A DNA stretch of 40,708 nt from Chloroflexota bacterium (GCA_013203045.1 JABMQN010000076.1:1-40708), one strand, 5' to 3'. Positions 8,651 through 18,180 are shown, counted from the first letter of the stretch. Translations and numbers: made by a program. The notes: generated by a model not told the origin, from the sequence alone.

Positions 8651-9241
8651 TTATTGACTAGCTTTCTGTATCATATACCGATAGATCTCGGTCAAATTTT
8701 TGTTGAAATAATCCGGATTTTCTTTAAGCAGTTTTATGAACTCTTTAGTGGTTTCGATTTCAACTTCAGCGTACTTCAGCCCGGCATTAATCATGATCAT
8801 TGAGTGATAAACGTTCCACTTTTCTAAGTCCTCGTAAACCACCTTAAGTTTCTCAATCTGATCGTTCAGGTTTTCAATACGCTTTTCCAGAATCTCAATA
8901 GCCTCATCAGCCGACATGCCAAAATTGAAATTCATTGCCAGAAAGAGGTAATTATCACCAGTTGGTGGAGAAAGTATGTTTTCCCTGAGTTCTTCCAGAA
9001 GCCGATGTTTGCCTTTTTCGGTGATCACATATACCTTACGTTCCGGCATATTGCCGACCTTTTCAAAAGAGACTTCAACGCATCCCTGAGACTCTAACCG
9101 CCTTAAAGTATTGTATATCGATGCCCTGGAGATATTGGCCCACTGCATCAATCCCATCTCGTTTATGAATCTATCCAATGCATATGTGTGGCAGGGTTCG
9201 GAATAAATCAAACCAAGGGAAATCATTTCATTCTTAGGCAT
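8651..9241 (-). CDS. PadR family transcriptional regulator
   Basis: A 196-residue winged-helix repressor. The N-terminal MISLGLIYSEPCHTYALDRFI and ASIYNTLRRLESQGCVEV segments match the PadR DNA-binding domain. The C-terminal part is a helical, probably coiled-coil, dimerisation domain (about 100-195). ATG 9241 has GGGGTG about 7 bases upstream; the GTG at 9250 lies inside that sequence and is less likely. PadR genes often sit with multidrug ABC exporters, and the downstream ABC pair is the probable target. The effector is unknown. Confidence 0.88.
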   Translation of the reverse strand: MPKNEMISLGLIYSEPCHTYALDRFINEMGLMQWANISRASIYNTLRRLESQGCVEVSFEKVGNMPERKVYVITEKGKHRLLEELRENILSPPTGDNYLFLAMNFNFGMSADEAIEILEKRIENLNDQIEKLKVVYEDLEKWNVYHSMIMINAGLKYAEVEIETTKEFIKLLKENPDYFNKNLTEIYRYMIQKASQ

Positions 9242-9271
9242 GTCAATCACCCCACTATTATCACTTATTCT

Positions 9272-9286
9272 ATTCTAAGTTAGAAT
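9272..9286. promoter_or_regulatory. perfect inverted repeat upstream of padR, candidate operator
   Basis: ATTCTAA and TTAGAAT form exact 7-base arms around one central base, about 30 bases before the padR start. On the - strand TAGAAT here could also serve as a -10 element, so a bound dimer would block transcription. The rest of 9287-9473 shows no gene, only a short palindrome near 9457-9468 (TTGAAATTTCAA) just past the end of pyrE. Confidence 0.5.
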
Positions 9287-9473
9287 ATTCAACAACAGTT
9301 TGTTTGCGAAGTATTCTTTTACGTATTCAAACGGTTGCGAGTAATTTATCTAAAGAATGGAGAGAAACTGCCTGATGAATAGTGATATGCCTGATCTCTG
9401 GCACCTGTTTTCGTCCTTTGTGATACCGGTGACAGACGATGCGATGGATCGTCATGTTGAAATTTCAATGACC

Positions 9474-10034
9474 TTACAATTCTAAACCAAATGTCACATT
9501 CCCCTTTTCATCAGCACTTAACAGAGCCGCAAAGTCATACCCCTGTTCACGGATTTTGTCACTGCCGCCCTGATTCCGGTCCAGTAAAACCACCACCTTC
9601 CCCACTTTGCACCCTGCCGCTTCTACCACTTCAATAGCCCGCAAAATTGAGCCCCCGGTAGTAATGACATCATCAACAATGGCTATGGTTCCACCCTCGG
9701 GAAAATGTCCCTCCACATGCCTCTGAGCCCCATGTTTCTTTGCCTCTTTCCTCACAATGAACGCTGGAATCGGTTTGCCCTCCAAATGACTCACCAGAGC
9801 CACCGACGCCACAATGGCATCAGCACCAAGCGTGGGACCACCTACGGCATCAATTCCCGTGTCTTTCAGTATCTCGAAAAACTTTTTCCCCACCAGGCTT
9901 GCCCCTTCAGGCCACAGGGTCGTCAGTCTTCCGTCAAAGTAATACAGGCTCTCCATCCCTGAAGAAAGAGTAAAGTAACCATATCTAAACGATTTCTCCA
10001 AGACCAGATCACGCAATCTTTCCATATCATCCAT
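9474..10034 (-). CDS. pyrE: orotate phosphoribosyltransferase
   Basis: A 186-residue enzyme of pyrimidine synthesis that joins orotate to PRPP to make OMP. The PRPP-binding TIAIVDDVITTGGS is intact. FTLSSGMESLYYFDGR near 21-36 and FIVRKEAKKHGAQRHVEG match the orotate and flexible-loop segments. ATG 10034 and ATG 10025 are both possible starts; an AGGAGG lies about 14 bases before the first and an AGGA is closer. It is third in the obgE-nadD-pyrE run, 26 bases after nadD. Confidence 0.94.
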   Translation of the reverse strand: MDDMERLRDLVLEKSFRYGYFTLSSGMESLYYFDGRLTTLWPEGASLVGKKFFEILKDTGIDAVGGPTLGADAIVASVALVSHLEGKPIPAFIVRKEAKKHGAQRHVEGHFPEGGTIAIVDDVITTGGSILRAIEVVEAAGCKVGKVVVLLDRNQGGSDKIREQGYDFAALLSADEKGNVTFGLEL

Positions 10035-10060
10035 CGGTCCTACTTATTCCTCCTGCGCAT

Positions 10061-10663
10061 TCATCGTGAATATAACCCATGCTCATAGATATAAGCTTCA
10101 ACATCAGGTGGTACCATGTAGCGGATGGGATACCCCATCATCACACGCTCTCTAATCGCCGTAGAACTGATATCGATCTGCGGCACATCTACCGGCCTCA
10201 AACAGCTTGAAACCTCCGGTATGAGCGGTTTCAGGGCTGCCAGATCAATGTTTGACGACCCTGGCCTCTCCACTTGAACAATCTGGCAGAGAGAGATTAC
10301 TCTCTTCGGTTCTTTCCATCGAGGAAAGTCAGCCAGTGCATCTGAACCAACAATGAAATACCATTCATCCGTGGGATTCGATTTCGCTTTCAGGGCCTCT
10401 ACAGTGTCAACAGTGTAAGTCGGCCCCGGCCTGTCAAGTTCGGCAGTGGAAACTTCAAAACAGCTATCGGAAGCAATGGCCAGCTTTATCATCGCTAACC
10501 GATGTCGAGCGTCAGTAATTTTCCGATCTATTTTTAGCCAGGGATGGCTGGCCGGCATGAATACTATCTTATCTAGGCCGAGCCTTACCCGCACCTCTTG
10601 GGCAATGATGAGATGACCCATGTGGATCGGATCAAATGTGCCACCCAGCAAACCAATTTTCAT
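10061..10663 (-). CDS. nadD: nicotinate-nucleotide adenylyltransferase
   Basis: A 200-residue enzyme that makes deamido-NAD from nicotinate mononucleotide and ATP. GGTFDPIHMGHL (7-18) contains the nucleotidyltransferase HxGH-type motif, and ISSTAIRERV near 165 is the second conserved ATP-binding segment. Length and ends are normal. It begins 9 bases after the obgE stop, the common obgE-nadD pairing of bacteria. Confidence 0.95.
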   Translation of the reverse strand: MKIGLLGGTFDPIHMGHLIIAQEVRVRLGLDKIVFMPASHPWLKIDRKITDARHRLAMIKLAIASDSCFEVSTAELDRPGPTYTVDTVEALKAKSNPTDEWYFIVGSDALADFPRWKEPKRVISLCQIVQVERPGSSNIDLAALKPLIPEVSSCLRPVDVPQIDISSTAIRERVMMGYPIRYMVPPDVEAYIYEHGLYSR

Positions 10664-10672
10664 AGTAATTCT

Positions 10673-11716
10673 CTAAATTATGGGTTTAGGCCGGAATACC
10701 TTGAATTCTCCTGTATCGACCGGTGTAGTTGCCGGTATCGACTGGGTCAATATCTCAGCAGCCTTGCGCATTAGCTCCGGTAACCCTTCCCCACTCACTG
10801 CCGAGATATTATAGACGGGTTCTCCAATATCTTTTTGAATCTCGGATAACCGATCTCTAACTGAAGGAATATCTATTTTATTCACCGCCACGATCTGGGG
10901 TTTATCCTTGAGTGAAGGATTGAAAAGAAACAACTCCCGATTTATCTCATCGAGATCTGATATTGGATCCTGTGTAGTTCCATCGATGATGTGAATCAGT
11001 ATTCTCGTACGCTCAATATGCCTCAGGAAGTCATGGCCCAGCCCGTGACCGGAATGGGCCCCTTCGATAAGTCCCGGAATGTCTGCAATAACAAAGGCTT
11101 TATAATCCAGTTCCACCACACCAAGTTTCGGTTCGAGGGTTGTAAATGGATAATCAGCCACTTTAGACCTTGCCGAGGAGACTGCATTTATCAAAGTAGA
11201 TTTACCCACATTCGGACGCCCGACGAGTCCCACATCCGCTAGTAACTTGAGATCAAGTACGAGTAGTTTCTCCTCTCCGGGTTCACCCTCTTGTGCAATC
11301 CTCGGTGCTTGTTTGGCTGAAGTTGTAAAGTGCTTGTTTCCCCTGCCTCCTCGGCCACCTCTTGCTACCACCAGCCTTTGCCCGTCTTCTGTCAGGTCTC
11401 CGATATCTATCTCCCCATCATCCTCGATACAGCGCACAATCGTCCCCTCGGGGATTTTCAATTCCAATGAGGCACCTTTTTTACCGTGCTGGTCTTTGCT
11501 TCTCCCTTTTTCCCCATTATCTGCCCTATAGTGTTTGTGGCGTCTTAAGTCACTCAGTGTTGTTATGCCTCGATCTGCAACCAGGATCAGGTCCCCCCCA
11601 TTTCCTCCATCCCCTCCATCCGGACCCCCAAACGGCATGAACTTCTCTCTACGGAAGCTCACCATCCCAGCCCCACCTTTTCCAGAGTGTATATATATCT
11701 CAATTCTGTCAATCAT
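10673..11716 (-). CDS. obgE: Obg family GTPase
   Basis: A 347-residue ribosome-assembly GTPase. The glycine-rich Obg domain fills about 1-158 (GKGGAGMVSFRREKFMPFGG, then GRGGRGNKHF). The G domain follows, with G1 GRPNVGKST, G3 DIPGLIEGAHSG and G4 NKID. It ends at FRPKPII, so it has the Obg and G domains but lacks the extra C-terminal OCT domain found in many Firmicutes. The start has no strong Shine-Dalgarno. The gene lies next to the putative origin and reads away from it. Confidence 0.95.
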   Translation of the reverse strand: MIDRIEIYIHSGKGGAGMVSFRREKFMPFGGPDGGDGGNGGDLILVADRGITTLSDLRRHKHYRADNGEKGRSKDQHGKKGASLELKIPEGTIVRCIEDDGEIDIGDLTEDGQRLVVARGGRGGRGNKHFTTSAKQAPRIAQEGEPGEEKLLVLDLKLLADVGLVGRPNVGKSTLINAVSSARSKVADYPFTTLEPKLGVVELDYKAFVIADIPGLIEGAHSGHGLGHDFLRHIERTRILIHIIDGTTQDPISDLDEINRELFLFNPSLKDKPQIVAVNKIDIPSVRDRLSEIQKDIGEPVYNISAVSGEGLPELMRKAAEILTQSIPATTPVDTGEFKVFRPKPII

Positions 11717-11736
11717 TGGCCAAATCAGTCCGAGTA

Positions 11737-12040
11737 TTTATTCTATTATAGTTTGAACATTTATAATATATCAAATTAGATAAAGAGAATATAAACAATA
11801 CTAATAAGGAACGGAGGGACTGGGAGGACTGGGATAAGTAAGTATACCAGTCTCGAAACGCTGTGTAAGTCCTTGTGGATATAGAAGGAAAGTTTAGAAG
11901 AAAACCGTGGGGAAAACATGAGGGTATACATGTAAGGGAAAACCCTAATTGAAAATTGGTGAAAACCCCCATGCCGGCGAACTTATCCACAGTCCCAGCA
12001 GGTTATCCACGAAAAAATGGGACTTATCCACGATTTTAGC
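11737..12040. other. oriC: probable chromosomal replication origin (oriC)
   Basis: Exact or near-exact DnaA boxes stand in the same orientation at 11983-11991 (TTATCCACA), 12003-12011 (TTATCCACG) and 12024-12032 (TTATCCACG). An opposite, one-mismatch box TGTGGATAT lies at 11874-11882. A strongly AT-rich tract at about 11737-11808 is a good DNA-unwinding element. The block sits immediately 3' of dnaA, and obgE-nadD-pyrE and the ATPase operon read away from the area on either side. The open frame across 11709-11990 has no protein-like features. Confidence 0.75.
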
Positions 12041-12054
12041 AAGAGAGGGTATTT

Positions 12055-13389
12055 TCAATGAACGCCATTGGCGTGGAGAGCTTCTTTAATCTCCAGTATC
12101 TCTCGGCGAAGAGCGGAACTAGCTTCAATCTCTGAGGAGATTTTCTGATGTCCATGCAGGACAGTGCTATGATCGCGCCCGCCCAGGGCTCTGCCAATAT
12201 CTGTCCATGAGGCGTCCATTTCTTCCCTCATAAGGTACATGGCTACATGGCGGGCGAGGGCAACGGCCTTATCTCTTTTCTTGCTAAACAGGGCTTCTGG
12301 CGCAAGTCCAAAATGCGCGCCAGTCATGTTGATCACTTCGTCCATTGTGAGGGAGAACCTGGATTCATCGGATGCTATTTCCGCAAGTGCAGAAGTGGTC
12401 AGCTCAGGGGTAATGGCGGAGTTGGTCAATTTTGCGTAAGCGATAACGCGGTTTAATGCTCCTTCGAGTTCCCGTATATTGTTTTGTACCTTCCGGGCGA
12501 TGATGTGCAATGAATCGTGGGGCAGGGTTACTCGCAGTTCCGCGGCCTTACCTTGAAGAATAGTGATTCTGGTTTCGAAGTCGGGCGGTTGAATATCGAC
12601 CATAAGACCCCATTCGAATCTTGAACGCAGACGGTCTTCCAGAAGCGAGAGCGCTTTGGGAGGGCGATCGCTGCTGAGAATGATTTGGCGGTCAGCGGTA
12701 TGCAGATCATTGAAAGTATGGAAAAGGCCCTCTTGAGTCTGCTCTTTGCCGGCGATGAATTGGATATCATCGATCAAGAGCACATCTGCGGAGCGGTACT
12801 TATTGCGGAAATCCTCGGTACTCTTTTCCCGGATACCGGTAATAAACTCGTTAGTGAATTGCTCGGCGGTAACGTAGATCACCCGGCGTGCATTCGTTTG
12901 CACTTTGTGGCCTATGGCGTGTAAAAGGTGAGTCTTGCCCAATCCCACTCCACCGTAAACGAAAAGCGGATTGTAAACAGTGCCAGGGTTTTCTGCCACC
13001 CCCAAAGCGGCAGCATGTGCCAACCGGTTGCAGCTTCCAACAATAAAGGATGGGAACGTATATTTCGGGCTAAACGATGCGTGATTTGTTCGTCTGTTGC
13101 CGTTGGTTGGAATTGGACGAGGACTTTCAGATTGCGGTTCCTGACAGACCTCGAATTGAACTTCAACGGGCTGACCTATTACACTGGCCAAGGTCTTTTT
13201 GATAAGATGCCGAAGCCTTTTCTCTAGCCATTCGACAGCAAATGTGTTTGGGGCACCAACTATAAAACATCCATTATCACATGAAATCCCGATTGTATCC
13301 TTTAGCCATGTCTGGTAATTTGCCTTTGTTACTTGTAGTTCCAACCCACCCAGAGCCGCATCCCAGATTTCGTTGGCTGATTTAGTCAT
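12055..13389 (-). CDS. dnaA: chromosomal replication initiator protein DnaA
   Basis: A 444-residue initiator with all four domains. Domain I is at 1-80 (IWDAALGGLELQVTKANYQTWL). Domain II is a short linker. The AAA+ domain III has Walker A YGGVGLGKTH (about 145-154) and Walker B VLLIDDIQF. Domain IV has the DNA-binding signature GGRDHSTVLHG. The frame is open upstream to 13485, but MTKSANEIWD at 13389, preceded by AAGGAG, is the standard N-terminus. The stop lies about 20 bases from the nearest DnaA box. Confidence 0.96.
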   Translation of the reverse strand: MTKSANEIWDAALGGLELQVTKANYQTWLKDTIGISCDNGCFIVGAPNTFAVEWLEKRLRHLIKKTLASVIGQPVEVQFEVCQEPQSESPRPIPTNGNRRTNHASFSPKYTFPSFIVGSCNRLAHAAALGVAENPGTVYNPLFVYGGVGLGKTHLLHAIGHKVQTNARRVIYVTAEQFTNEFITGIREKSTEDFRNKYRSADVLLIDDIQFIAGKEQTQEGLFHTFNDLHTADRQIILSSDRPPKALSLLEDRLRSRFEWGLMVDIQPPDFETRITILQGKAAELRVTLPHDSLHIIARKVQNNIRELEGALNRVIAYAKLTNSAITPELTTSALAEIASDESRFSLTMDEVINMTGAHFGLAPEALFSKKRDKAVALARHVAMYLMREEMDASWTDIGRALGGRDHSTVLHGHQKISSEIEASSALRREILEIKEALHANGVH

Positions 13390-13656
13390 GTTTTTACAAG
13401 GGCTCCTTACTAGCGAATATTTATTATGTACAATAGGAAGGTTGATCGTAGGGGATTTTAAGACAAGGAGAGAATAGCACGGCAAATAACCAAGGTCAAG
13501 GGCTTTTTCAGGGGATTGTTCTCACATTTTCACGTTCCATTTACCCTATTTTAACTTATTCAATCGAGGGGTGCGAGAGGTCCAAGGTGTAAAACGAGAC
13601 GTACTTTATACGATGTTTACCACCAGTGGAACATTATTGGTTAGTGCGACCGAAAA
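13390..13656. other. intergenic region between divergent dnaA and the V-ATPase operon
   Basis: No gene or RNA is recognisable in this stretch of about 270 bases. It must hold the dnaA promoter and part of the ATPase operon control region. It has no TTATCCACA boxes, so I place the origin on the other side of dnaA. A short CCAC/GTGG inverted repeat lies near 13620-13630. Confidence 0.5.
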
Positions 13657-13686
13657 TTGACAAGACACTCGCAATGGGTCTATGAT
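13657..13686 (+). promoter_or_regulatory. sigma-70 type promoter of the V-ATPase operon
   Basis: A perfect TTGACA at 13657-13662 and TATGAT at 13681-13686 are 18 bases apart. The predicted start, near 13692-13694, leaves under ten bases of leader before ATG 13701. Part of the GAGGGG ribosome binding site (13691-13696) could then be lost, unless initiation occurs slightly upstream. Confidence 0.55.
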
Positions 13687-13700
13687 TTTAGAGGGGCAAC

Positions 13701-14336
13701 ATGACCGACACGATCGAATCCTTTGTTACTAAATTAAAATCCGAGGGTGTGGAAGAGGGGAAGCGTCAGGCTGATCAGTTGCGCAGCGATGCTCAGCAGC
13801 AAGCCGAGCAGATTGTAGCTGATGCGAAAAGACAGGCCGAAAAGATAATTGCTGATGCTAATGCAGAAGCGGAAAGTATGTTGGCTCGCAGCCGCACGGA
13901 GATGGAACTGGCTGCCCGTGATGCCACCCTGAAACTGCGGGATTCGCTGGAAAAAGCATTGCAGGCAGTTTTGACAGGTCTGGTGGAATCTCAACTCAAC
14001 GATGCGGAATTCCTCAGAGGACTGATCCAGTCTATCGTCAGCCGTTATCTTGAAGCTGAGATTGAAAGCTATGCCCCGATGAAAATCAGTGTCTCCCCTG
14101 AAATGCACAAGCAGCTTACTGATTGGGCTATTGAAAAACTGCGCATATCTGCTATTGATGATACAAGTGGAATTGACCTCAAAGGTGAACTGCGTCAGGC
14201 CGGATTTGAATTCAGCCTGCATGGCGCAACGATTGAAGTCACCAAAGACTCGATAGTTGATACCCTGATGCAGCTTGTAAGCCCCAGCCTTCGCGAAGTC
14301 ATCAGACAGGCTAATCAGTCGAGGGAGGGAACATAA
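13701..14336 (+). CDS. ntpE: V/A-type ATPase subunit E (peripheral stalk)
   Basis: A 211-residue protein with a long Ala/Gln/Glu-rich helix over about 15-80 (repeats of the type ADAKRQAEKIIADANAEAE) and a globular C-terminal half. This is the form of the E subunit that, in V/A-ATPases, connects the catalytic head to the membrane part. It is the first gene of the operon and follows a good promoter. No partner G/H subunit gene is visible nearby. Confidence 0.82.
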   Translation: MTDTIESFVTKLKSEGVEEGKRQADQLRSDAQQQAEQIVADAKRQAEKIIADANAEAESMLARSRTEMELAARDATLKLRDSLEKALQAVLTGLVESQLNDAEFLRGLIQSIVSRYLEAEIESYAPMKISVSPEMHKQLTDWAIEKLRISAIDDTSGIDLKGELRQAGFEFSLHGATIEVTKDSIVDTLMQLVSPSLREVIRQANQSREGT

Positions 14337-14345
14337 ATCCTTCCC

Positions 14346-15053
14346 ATGTCCGGGGATAACCTGTATCTGCTATCCGCTCTGCCGACTCTGGGCGAGTTGG
14401 GTTCTACGCCTCCAATGACTCTGACCAGGTTACTGGAACAGGTGATCGAAGGTGGGGAGAATCGGCCTTTACTGGAGGCGCTTCTTCTTAGTGATGATCT
14501 GCTCCAAAGGCAGGCATTCCTTTCCGGCGAATTGGATGAAGTAGAACCGGTGGTTCTGACTGCGCCCCAGGCCAGGGATGAAGAGCCATTACCCGAGTAT
14601 CTTGTATCTTCAGAAGACACTGCTTCTCAACCTGCACCCGATGATTTGTGGGCATTATATTATAGGTATGCTGCGAACACAGCCACTGAAAATAGGAACA
14701 GTTTCTTAAGCGAGTGGGTCGGATATGAAGTTGGGATGCGAAATGCACTGGTGAAGGCAAGAGCCAAGGCTCTGAATCTCGACCCTCAGGAATATCTGGT
14801 TGTCCCGGATATTGGTAGCGCCAAAGAGGATTTCTCCAAGGTGATCAATGAATGGACGGCAGCTTCAGATCCGTTTGCCGGTCTTCGTGTATTGGATGAG
14901 GCCCGATGGAAGTGGCTCGGTGAAAATGACGGGTGGTTCACCTTCGAAAATGATGAACTCGTTGCCTATGGCGCCAAATTGATGTTGCTGCAGCGATGGC
15001 AGCGTTTAAGCCGGGATGTTCCGGCTCAAACAGAAAAGGCGAGGGCAAATTGA
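14346..15053 (+). CDS. DUF2764 family protein of V-type ATPase operons
   Basis: A 235-residue protein, mostly helical and acidic, lying between subunits E and A. Position, size and the segment YYRYAANTATENRNSFL with WVGYEVGMRNALVKARA match the DUF2764 proteins found at this place in Bacteroidota, Chlamydiae and spirochaete-type ATPase operons. From position it may replace subunit C (the AC39 socket between rotor and head), for which no separate gene exists here; that role is inference. A GGGAGGG lies about 14 bases before the ATG. Confidence 0.72.
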   Translation: MSGDNLYLLSALPTLGELGSTPPMTLTRLLEQVIEGGENRPLLEALLLSDDLLQRQAFLSGELDEVEPVVLTAPQARDEEPLPEYLVSSEDTASQPAPDDLWALYYRYAANTATENRNSFLSEWVGYEVGMRNALVKARAKALNLDPQEYLVVPDIGSAKEDFSKVINEWTAASDPFAGLRVLDEARWKWLGENDGWFTFENDELVAYGAKLMLLQRWQRLSRDVPAQTEKARAN

Positions 15054-15075
15054 ATTTAATTGAGGGGATGAGACG

Positions 15076-16806
15076 GTGAATGGGAGAATAATTGCTATAT
15101 TTGGTAATCTGGTAATCGCGCAAACAGAAGGACGGGTGGTGCAGAATTCGGTGGGGTATTGTGTCCGCGCTGATGGCACAAAACTGCTGAGTGAAGTGAT
15201 CCGCATTCGAGGGCAACTTGCTGACCTTCAGGTCTTTGAGGAAACACGAGGCCTCAAACATGGAGATGTGGTTGAGTTCACCGAGAACATGCTTTCGGTC
15301 ACTCTCGGGCCGGGGCTTCTGGGTCAAATCTATGACGGTCTGCAGAACCCGTTACCGGCGGTAGCCAAAGAAGTGGGGTTCTTCCTCAAACCCGGACTTT
15401 ATATTCACGGCTTGCCAACTGACACCCAATGGGAATTCACTCCGATTGTAGCGGTGGGCGATACTATCTCTGCCGGCGATACTCTCGGGACAGTGCCGGA
15501 AGGAATTTTCACCCACAAGATTATGGCGACATTCACTTTACAGGGCCAGTGGACCGTGGAAAGCATTGCTGGGCAGGGCTCCTATACTGTCGAAAAGGAA
15601 ATCGCTGTTCTGAAAAACTCATCGGGTGAGACCTGTTCCGTGACCATGCAACAGAATTGGCCGGTCAAAGTGGCCCTGAATGTCTCCAAAGAACGATTGA
15701 TGCCGGTAGAGCCTCTGGTAACTCAGGTGCGCATAATCGATTCCATGTTCCCCGTTGTTCGCGGTGGAACCTACTGTATACCGGGACCGTTTGGTGCCGG
15801 CAAGACAGTGTTGCAGCAGATCACGTCTCGCTATGCTGAGGTGGATATTGTGATCATCGCTGCTTGCGGTGAACGTGCCGGTGAGGTGGTGGAAACCCTG
15901 CGGGAATTCCCGGAATTGATAGACCCTCGAAGCGGCAAATCACTGATGGAACGTACTATTATAATATGCAACACTTCAGCCATGCCGGTGGCTGCCCGCG
16001 AGGCCTCTGTCTACACAGCGGCAACGCTTGGCGAATACTATCGGCAAATGGGTTTGAATGTAATATTGCTGGCCGATTCGACTTCCCGCTGGGCTCAGGC
16101 CATGCGTGAGGTTTCCGGCCGACTTGAAGAGATACCCGGTGAAGAGGCTTTCCCGGCTTATCTGGAAAGCCGCATTGCCAGCTTCTATGAAAGGGCTGCT
16201 ATTGTCAGGCTTAACGATGGCACAACGGGTTCACTGACAATTGGAGGCACGGTAAGTCCCGCAGGCGGTAACTTCGAGGAACCGGTCACACAGGGGACTC
16301 TCAAGGTGGTGGGCGCATTCCACGGTCTTTCGCGTTCCCGCAGTGATGCCCGGCGTTACCCGGCTATTGACCCGCTTGACTCCTGGAGCAAATATCAGGG
16401 AATTATTCCCCCGGAAAAAACTGGCAAGATACAGGCTCTTTTGCGCCGTGGCAATGAAATTAAGCAGATGATGACAGTTGTCGGCGAAGAGGGTACTTCA
16501 GTGGAAGACTTCACCACTTCGCTCAAGGCAGAGTTTTTTGATAGTGTGTACCTGCAGCAGAATGCTTTCGATGATATTGATGCCGCCACCAACGCTGAAA
16601 GGCAGCAGGCTGTTTTTGATAAAGTGATCGATATCATTGATCTGGATTTTGCTTTTGAAGATAAAGACGAAGCTCGCCGGGTTCTGGTTCGGGTTACCGA
16701 TAGATACCGAAACTGGAACTATGCCGCCTTCAACGGCGACGAGTATAACAAAATCCTTGGTGAGATCGATAATTTCATTGCCAGGAAAGGGCGAAGGGAA
16801 CAATGA
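15076..16806 (+). CDS. ntpA: V/A-type ATPase catalytic subunit A
   Basis: This 576-residue catalytic subunit hydrolyses or makes ATP. The P-loop [12 protein letters not shown] lies near 240, the catalytic-Glu segment [19 protein letters not shown] follows, and [19 protein letters not shown] is the family signature. The A-specific non-homologous insert is present (about 110-200). The start is GTG 15076, with GAGGGG about 8 bases upstream. Its end overlaps the B subunit start (ATGA), so A and B are translationally coupled. Confidence 0.95.
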   Translation: MNGRIIAIFGNLVIAQTEGRVVQNSVGYCVRADGTKLLSEVIRIRGQLADLQVFEETRGLKHGDVVEFTENMLSVTLGPGLLGQIYDGLQNPLPAVAKEVGFFLKPGLYIHGLPTDTQWEFTPIVAVGDTISAGDTLGTVPEGIFTHKIMATFTLQGQWTVESIAGQGSYTVEKEIAVLKNSSGETCSVTMQQNWPVKVALNVSKERLMPVEPLVTQVRIIDSMFPVVRGGTYCIPGPFGAGKTVLQQITSRYAEVDIVIIAACGERAGEVVETLREFPELIDPRSGKSLMERTIIICNTSAMPVAAREASVYTAATLGEYYRQMGLNVILLADSTSRWAQAMREVSGRLEEIPGEEAFPAYLESRIASFYERAAIVRLNDGTTGSLTIGGTVSPAGGNFEEPVTQGTLKVVGAFHGLSRSRSDARRYPAIDPLDSWSKYQGIIPPEKTGKIQALLRRGNEIKQMMTVVGEEGTSVEDFTTSLKAEFFDSVYLQQNAFDDIDAATNAERQQAVFDKVIDIIDLDFAFEDKDEARRVLVRVTDRYRNWNYAAFNGDEYNKILGEIDNFIARKGRREQ

Positions 16807-18109
16807 GAAAGTATTACGATGAGATCACCCGTATTGCCGGTAACGTAGTCACTGTAATTGCGGCCGGTATTGGATATGAAGAACTGGCTATCGTTACGTC
16901 ACGTACCAGGACATCACTGGCGCAGGTTATTCGTATCGATGCCGACCGCGTTAGCCTTCAGGTGTTCGCAGGAACCCAGGGGGTCTCCACCAGTGACAGG
17001 GTACAGTTCCTTGGGCATCCCATGCAAGTTCCCTTCAGCCACGAATTGCTTGGCCGGGTTTTTGATGGTTCCGGTCGACCCCGTGACAAGCGGCCTGAAG
17101 TTCAGGCCGATCCCATTGAGCTTGGCTCACCACCGGTGAATCCGGTGAAACGTAGCATGCCGGACAAGATGGTTCATACCGGAATCCCGATGATCGATGT
17201 ATTCAACTCGCTGGTAGAATCCCAAAAGCTGCCCATATTCTCGGTTGCCGGTGAGCCGTACAATGAGTTGCTGGCTCGCATTGGTTTGCAGGCCCAGGCA
17301 GATGTCATCATCCTGGGTGGTATGGGATTGCGCCATGATGACTATCTCAAATTCCGCAACACCTTTGAAGAGGGTGGCGTGCTTGGCCGTACCATCATGT
17401 TTATTCATACCGCCGCAGATCCGGTGGTAGAGAGTCTACTTGTTCCCGATATGTGCCTGGCTGTTGGTGAGAAGTTTGCCCTGGAGGGTAAAAGCGTACT
17501 GGTGTTGCTCACCGATATGACGGCATTTTCGGATGCGCTCAAGGAAATCGCCATTATCATGGAACGGATTCCTTCGAACCGTGGTTATCCGGGTGACCTT
17601 TACACTCAATTGGCTCGACGATATGAGAAGGCGGTCGATTTTGATGGTGCCGGTTCAATGACTTTGCTGGCTTGTACCACCATGCCCGGCGATGATGTGA
17701 CCCACCCGGTTCCCGATAATACCGGATACATTACGGAAGGCAGTTCTATTTGATAAACGGACGGATCGAACCGTTCGGATCGCTTTCCCGTCTCAAACAG
17801 CAGGTCAATGGCGATTCTCGCGATGACCATCGGGCGATCATGGATGGTTGCCTGCAGCTTTATGCCCAGTGTAAAGAAAGCCGGGAAAAGCGTGATATGG
17901 GCTTTGAAATGAGCCGCTGGGACGGTGCGCTGCTCAGGTATGGCGTACTTTTTGAAGAAAAAATAATGGACCTTTCGGTGAATATTCCTTTGTTTGAAGC
18001 GCTTGACCGGTGCTGGGAAATCCTGGCCGAATGCTTTGAACCGGAAGAGATCGGCCTTCGCCGTTCCATCATCGAGGCTCACTGGCCGAAGGAATTGGTT
18101 ACTGACTAA
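16803..18109 (+). CDS. ntpB: V/A-type ATPase subunit B, split by a one-base frameshift
   Basis: The first frame (16803-17753) covers the N-terminal barrel and nucleotide-binding domain: [25 protein letters not shown] and the conserved DNTGYITEG. It then reads SSI and stops at TGA 17751. The C-terminal domain continues without loss in the -1 frame to 18109 ([34 protein letters not shown]). Restoring one base after GGC at about 17740-17742 gives the expected [15 protein letters not shown]. The product would be about 435 residues, normal for B. A single-base assembly error is the simplest reading. A real mutation would disable the enzyme, and no canonical slippery heptamer is visible. Confidence 0.88.
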
Positions 18110-18110
18110 C

Positions 18111-18170
18111 TTGGAGTGCGGAAACTAAGCTTCCGCATTTAAATAGTGCAAGTTGAACTTGCGCACTCCA
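18111..18170. repeat. 60-bp compound palindromic element (GGAGTGCG type)
   Basis: Outer arms GGAGTGCG (18113-18120) and CGCACTCC (18162-18169) enclose two smaller hairpins, GCGGAA/TTCCGC and CAAGTT/AACTTG. It fills the gap between ntpB and ntpD, leaving no recognisable Shine-Dalgarno before ntpD. A partial relative lies at 24030-24054. Confidence 0.75.
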
Positions 18171-18180
18171 TATATTAAAA

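Noticed and set aside
11709-11990. 93-codon open frame on the - strand across the obgE-dnaA gap
   Set aside because: It spans the AT-rich tract and DnaA boxes, overlaps the start of obgE, and has no protein-like pattern.
17750-18109. Separate small gene after ntpB
   Set aside because: Its translation is exactly the C-terminal domain of V-ATPase subunit B; it is the second half of a frameshifted gene.
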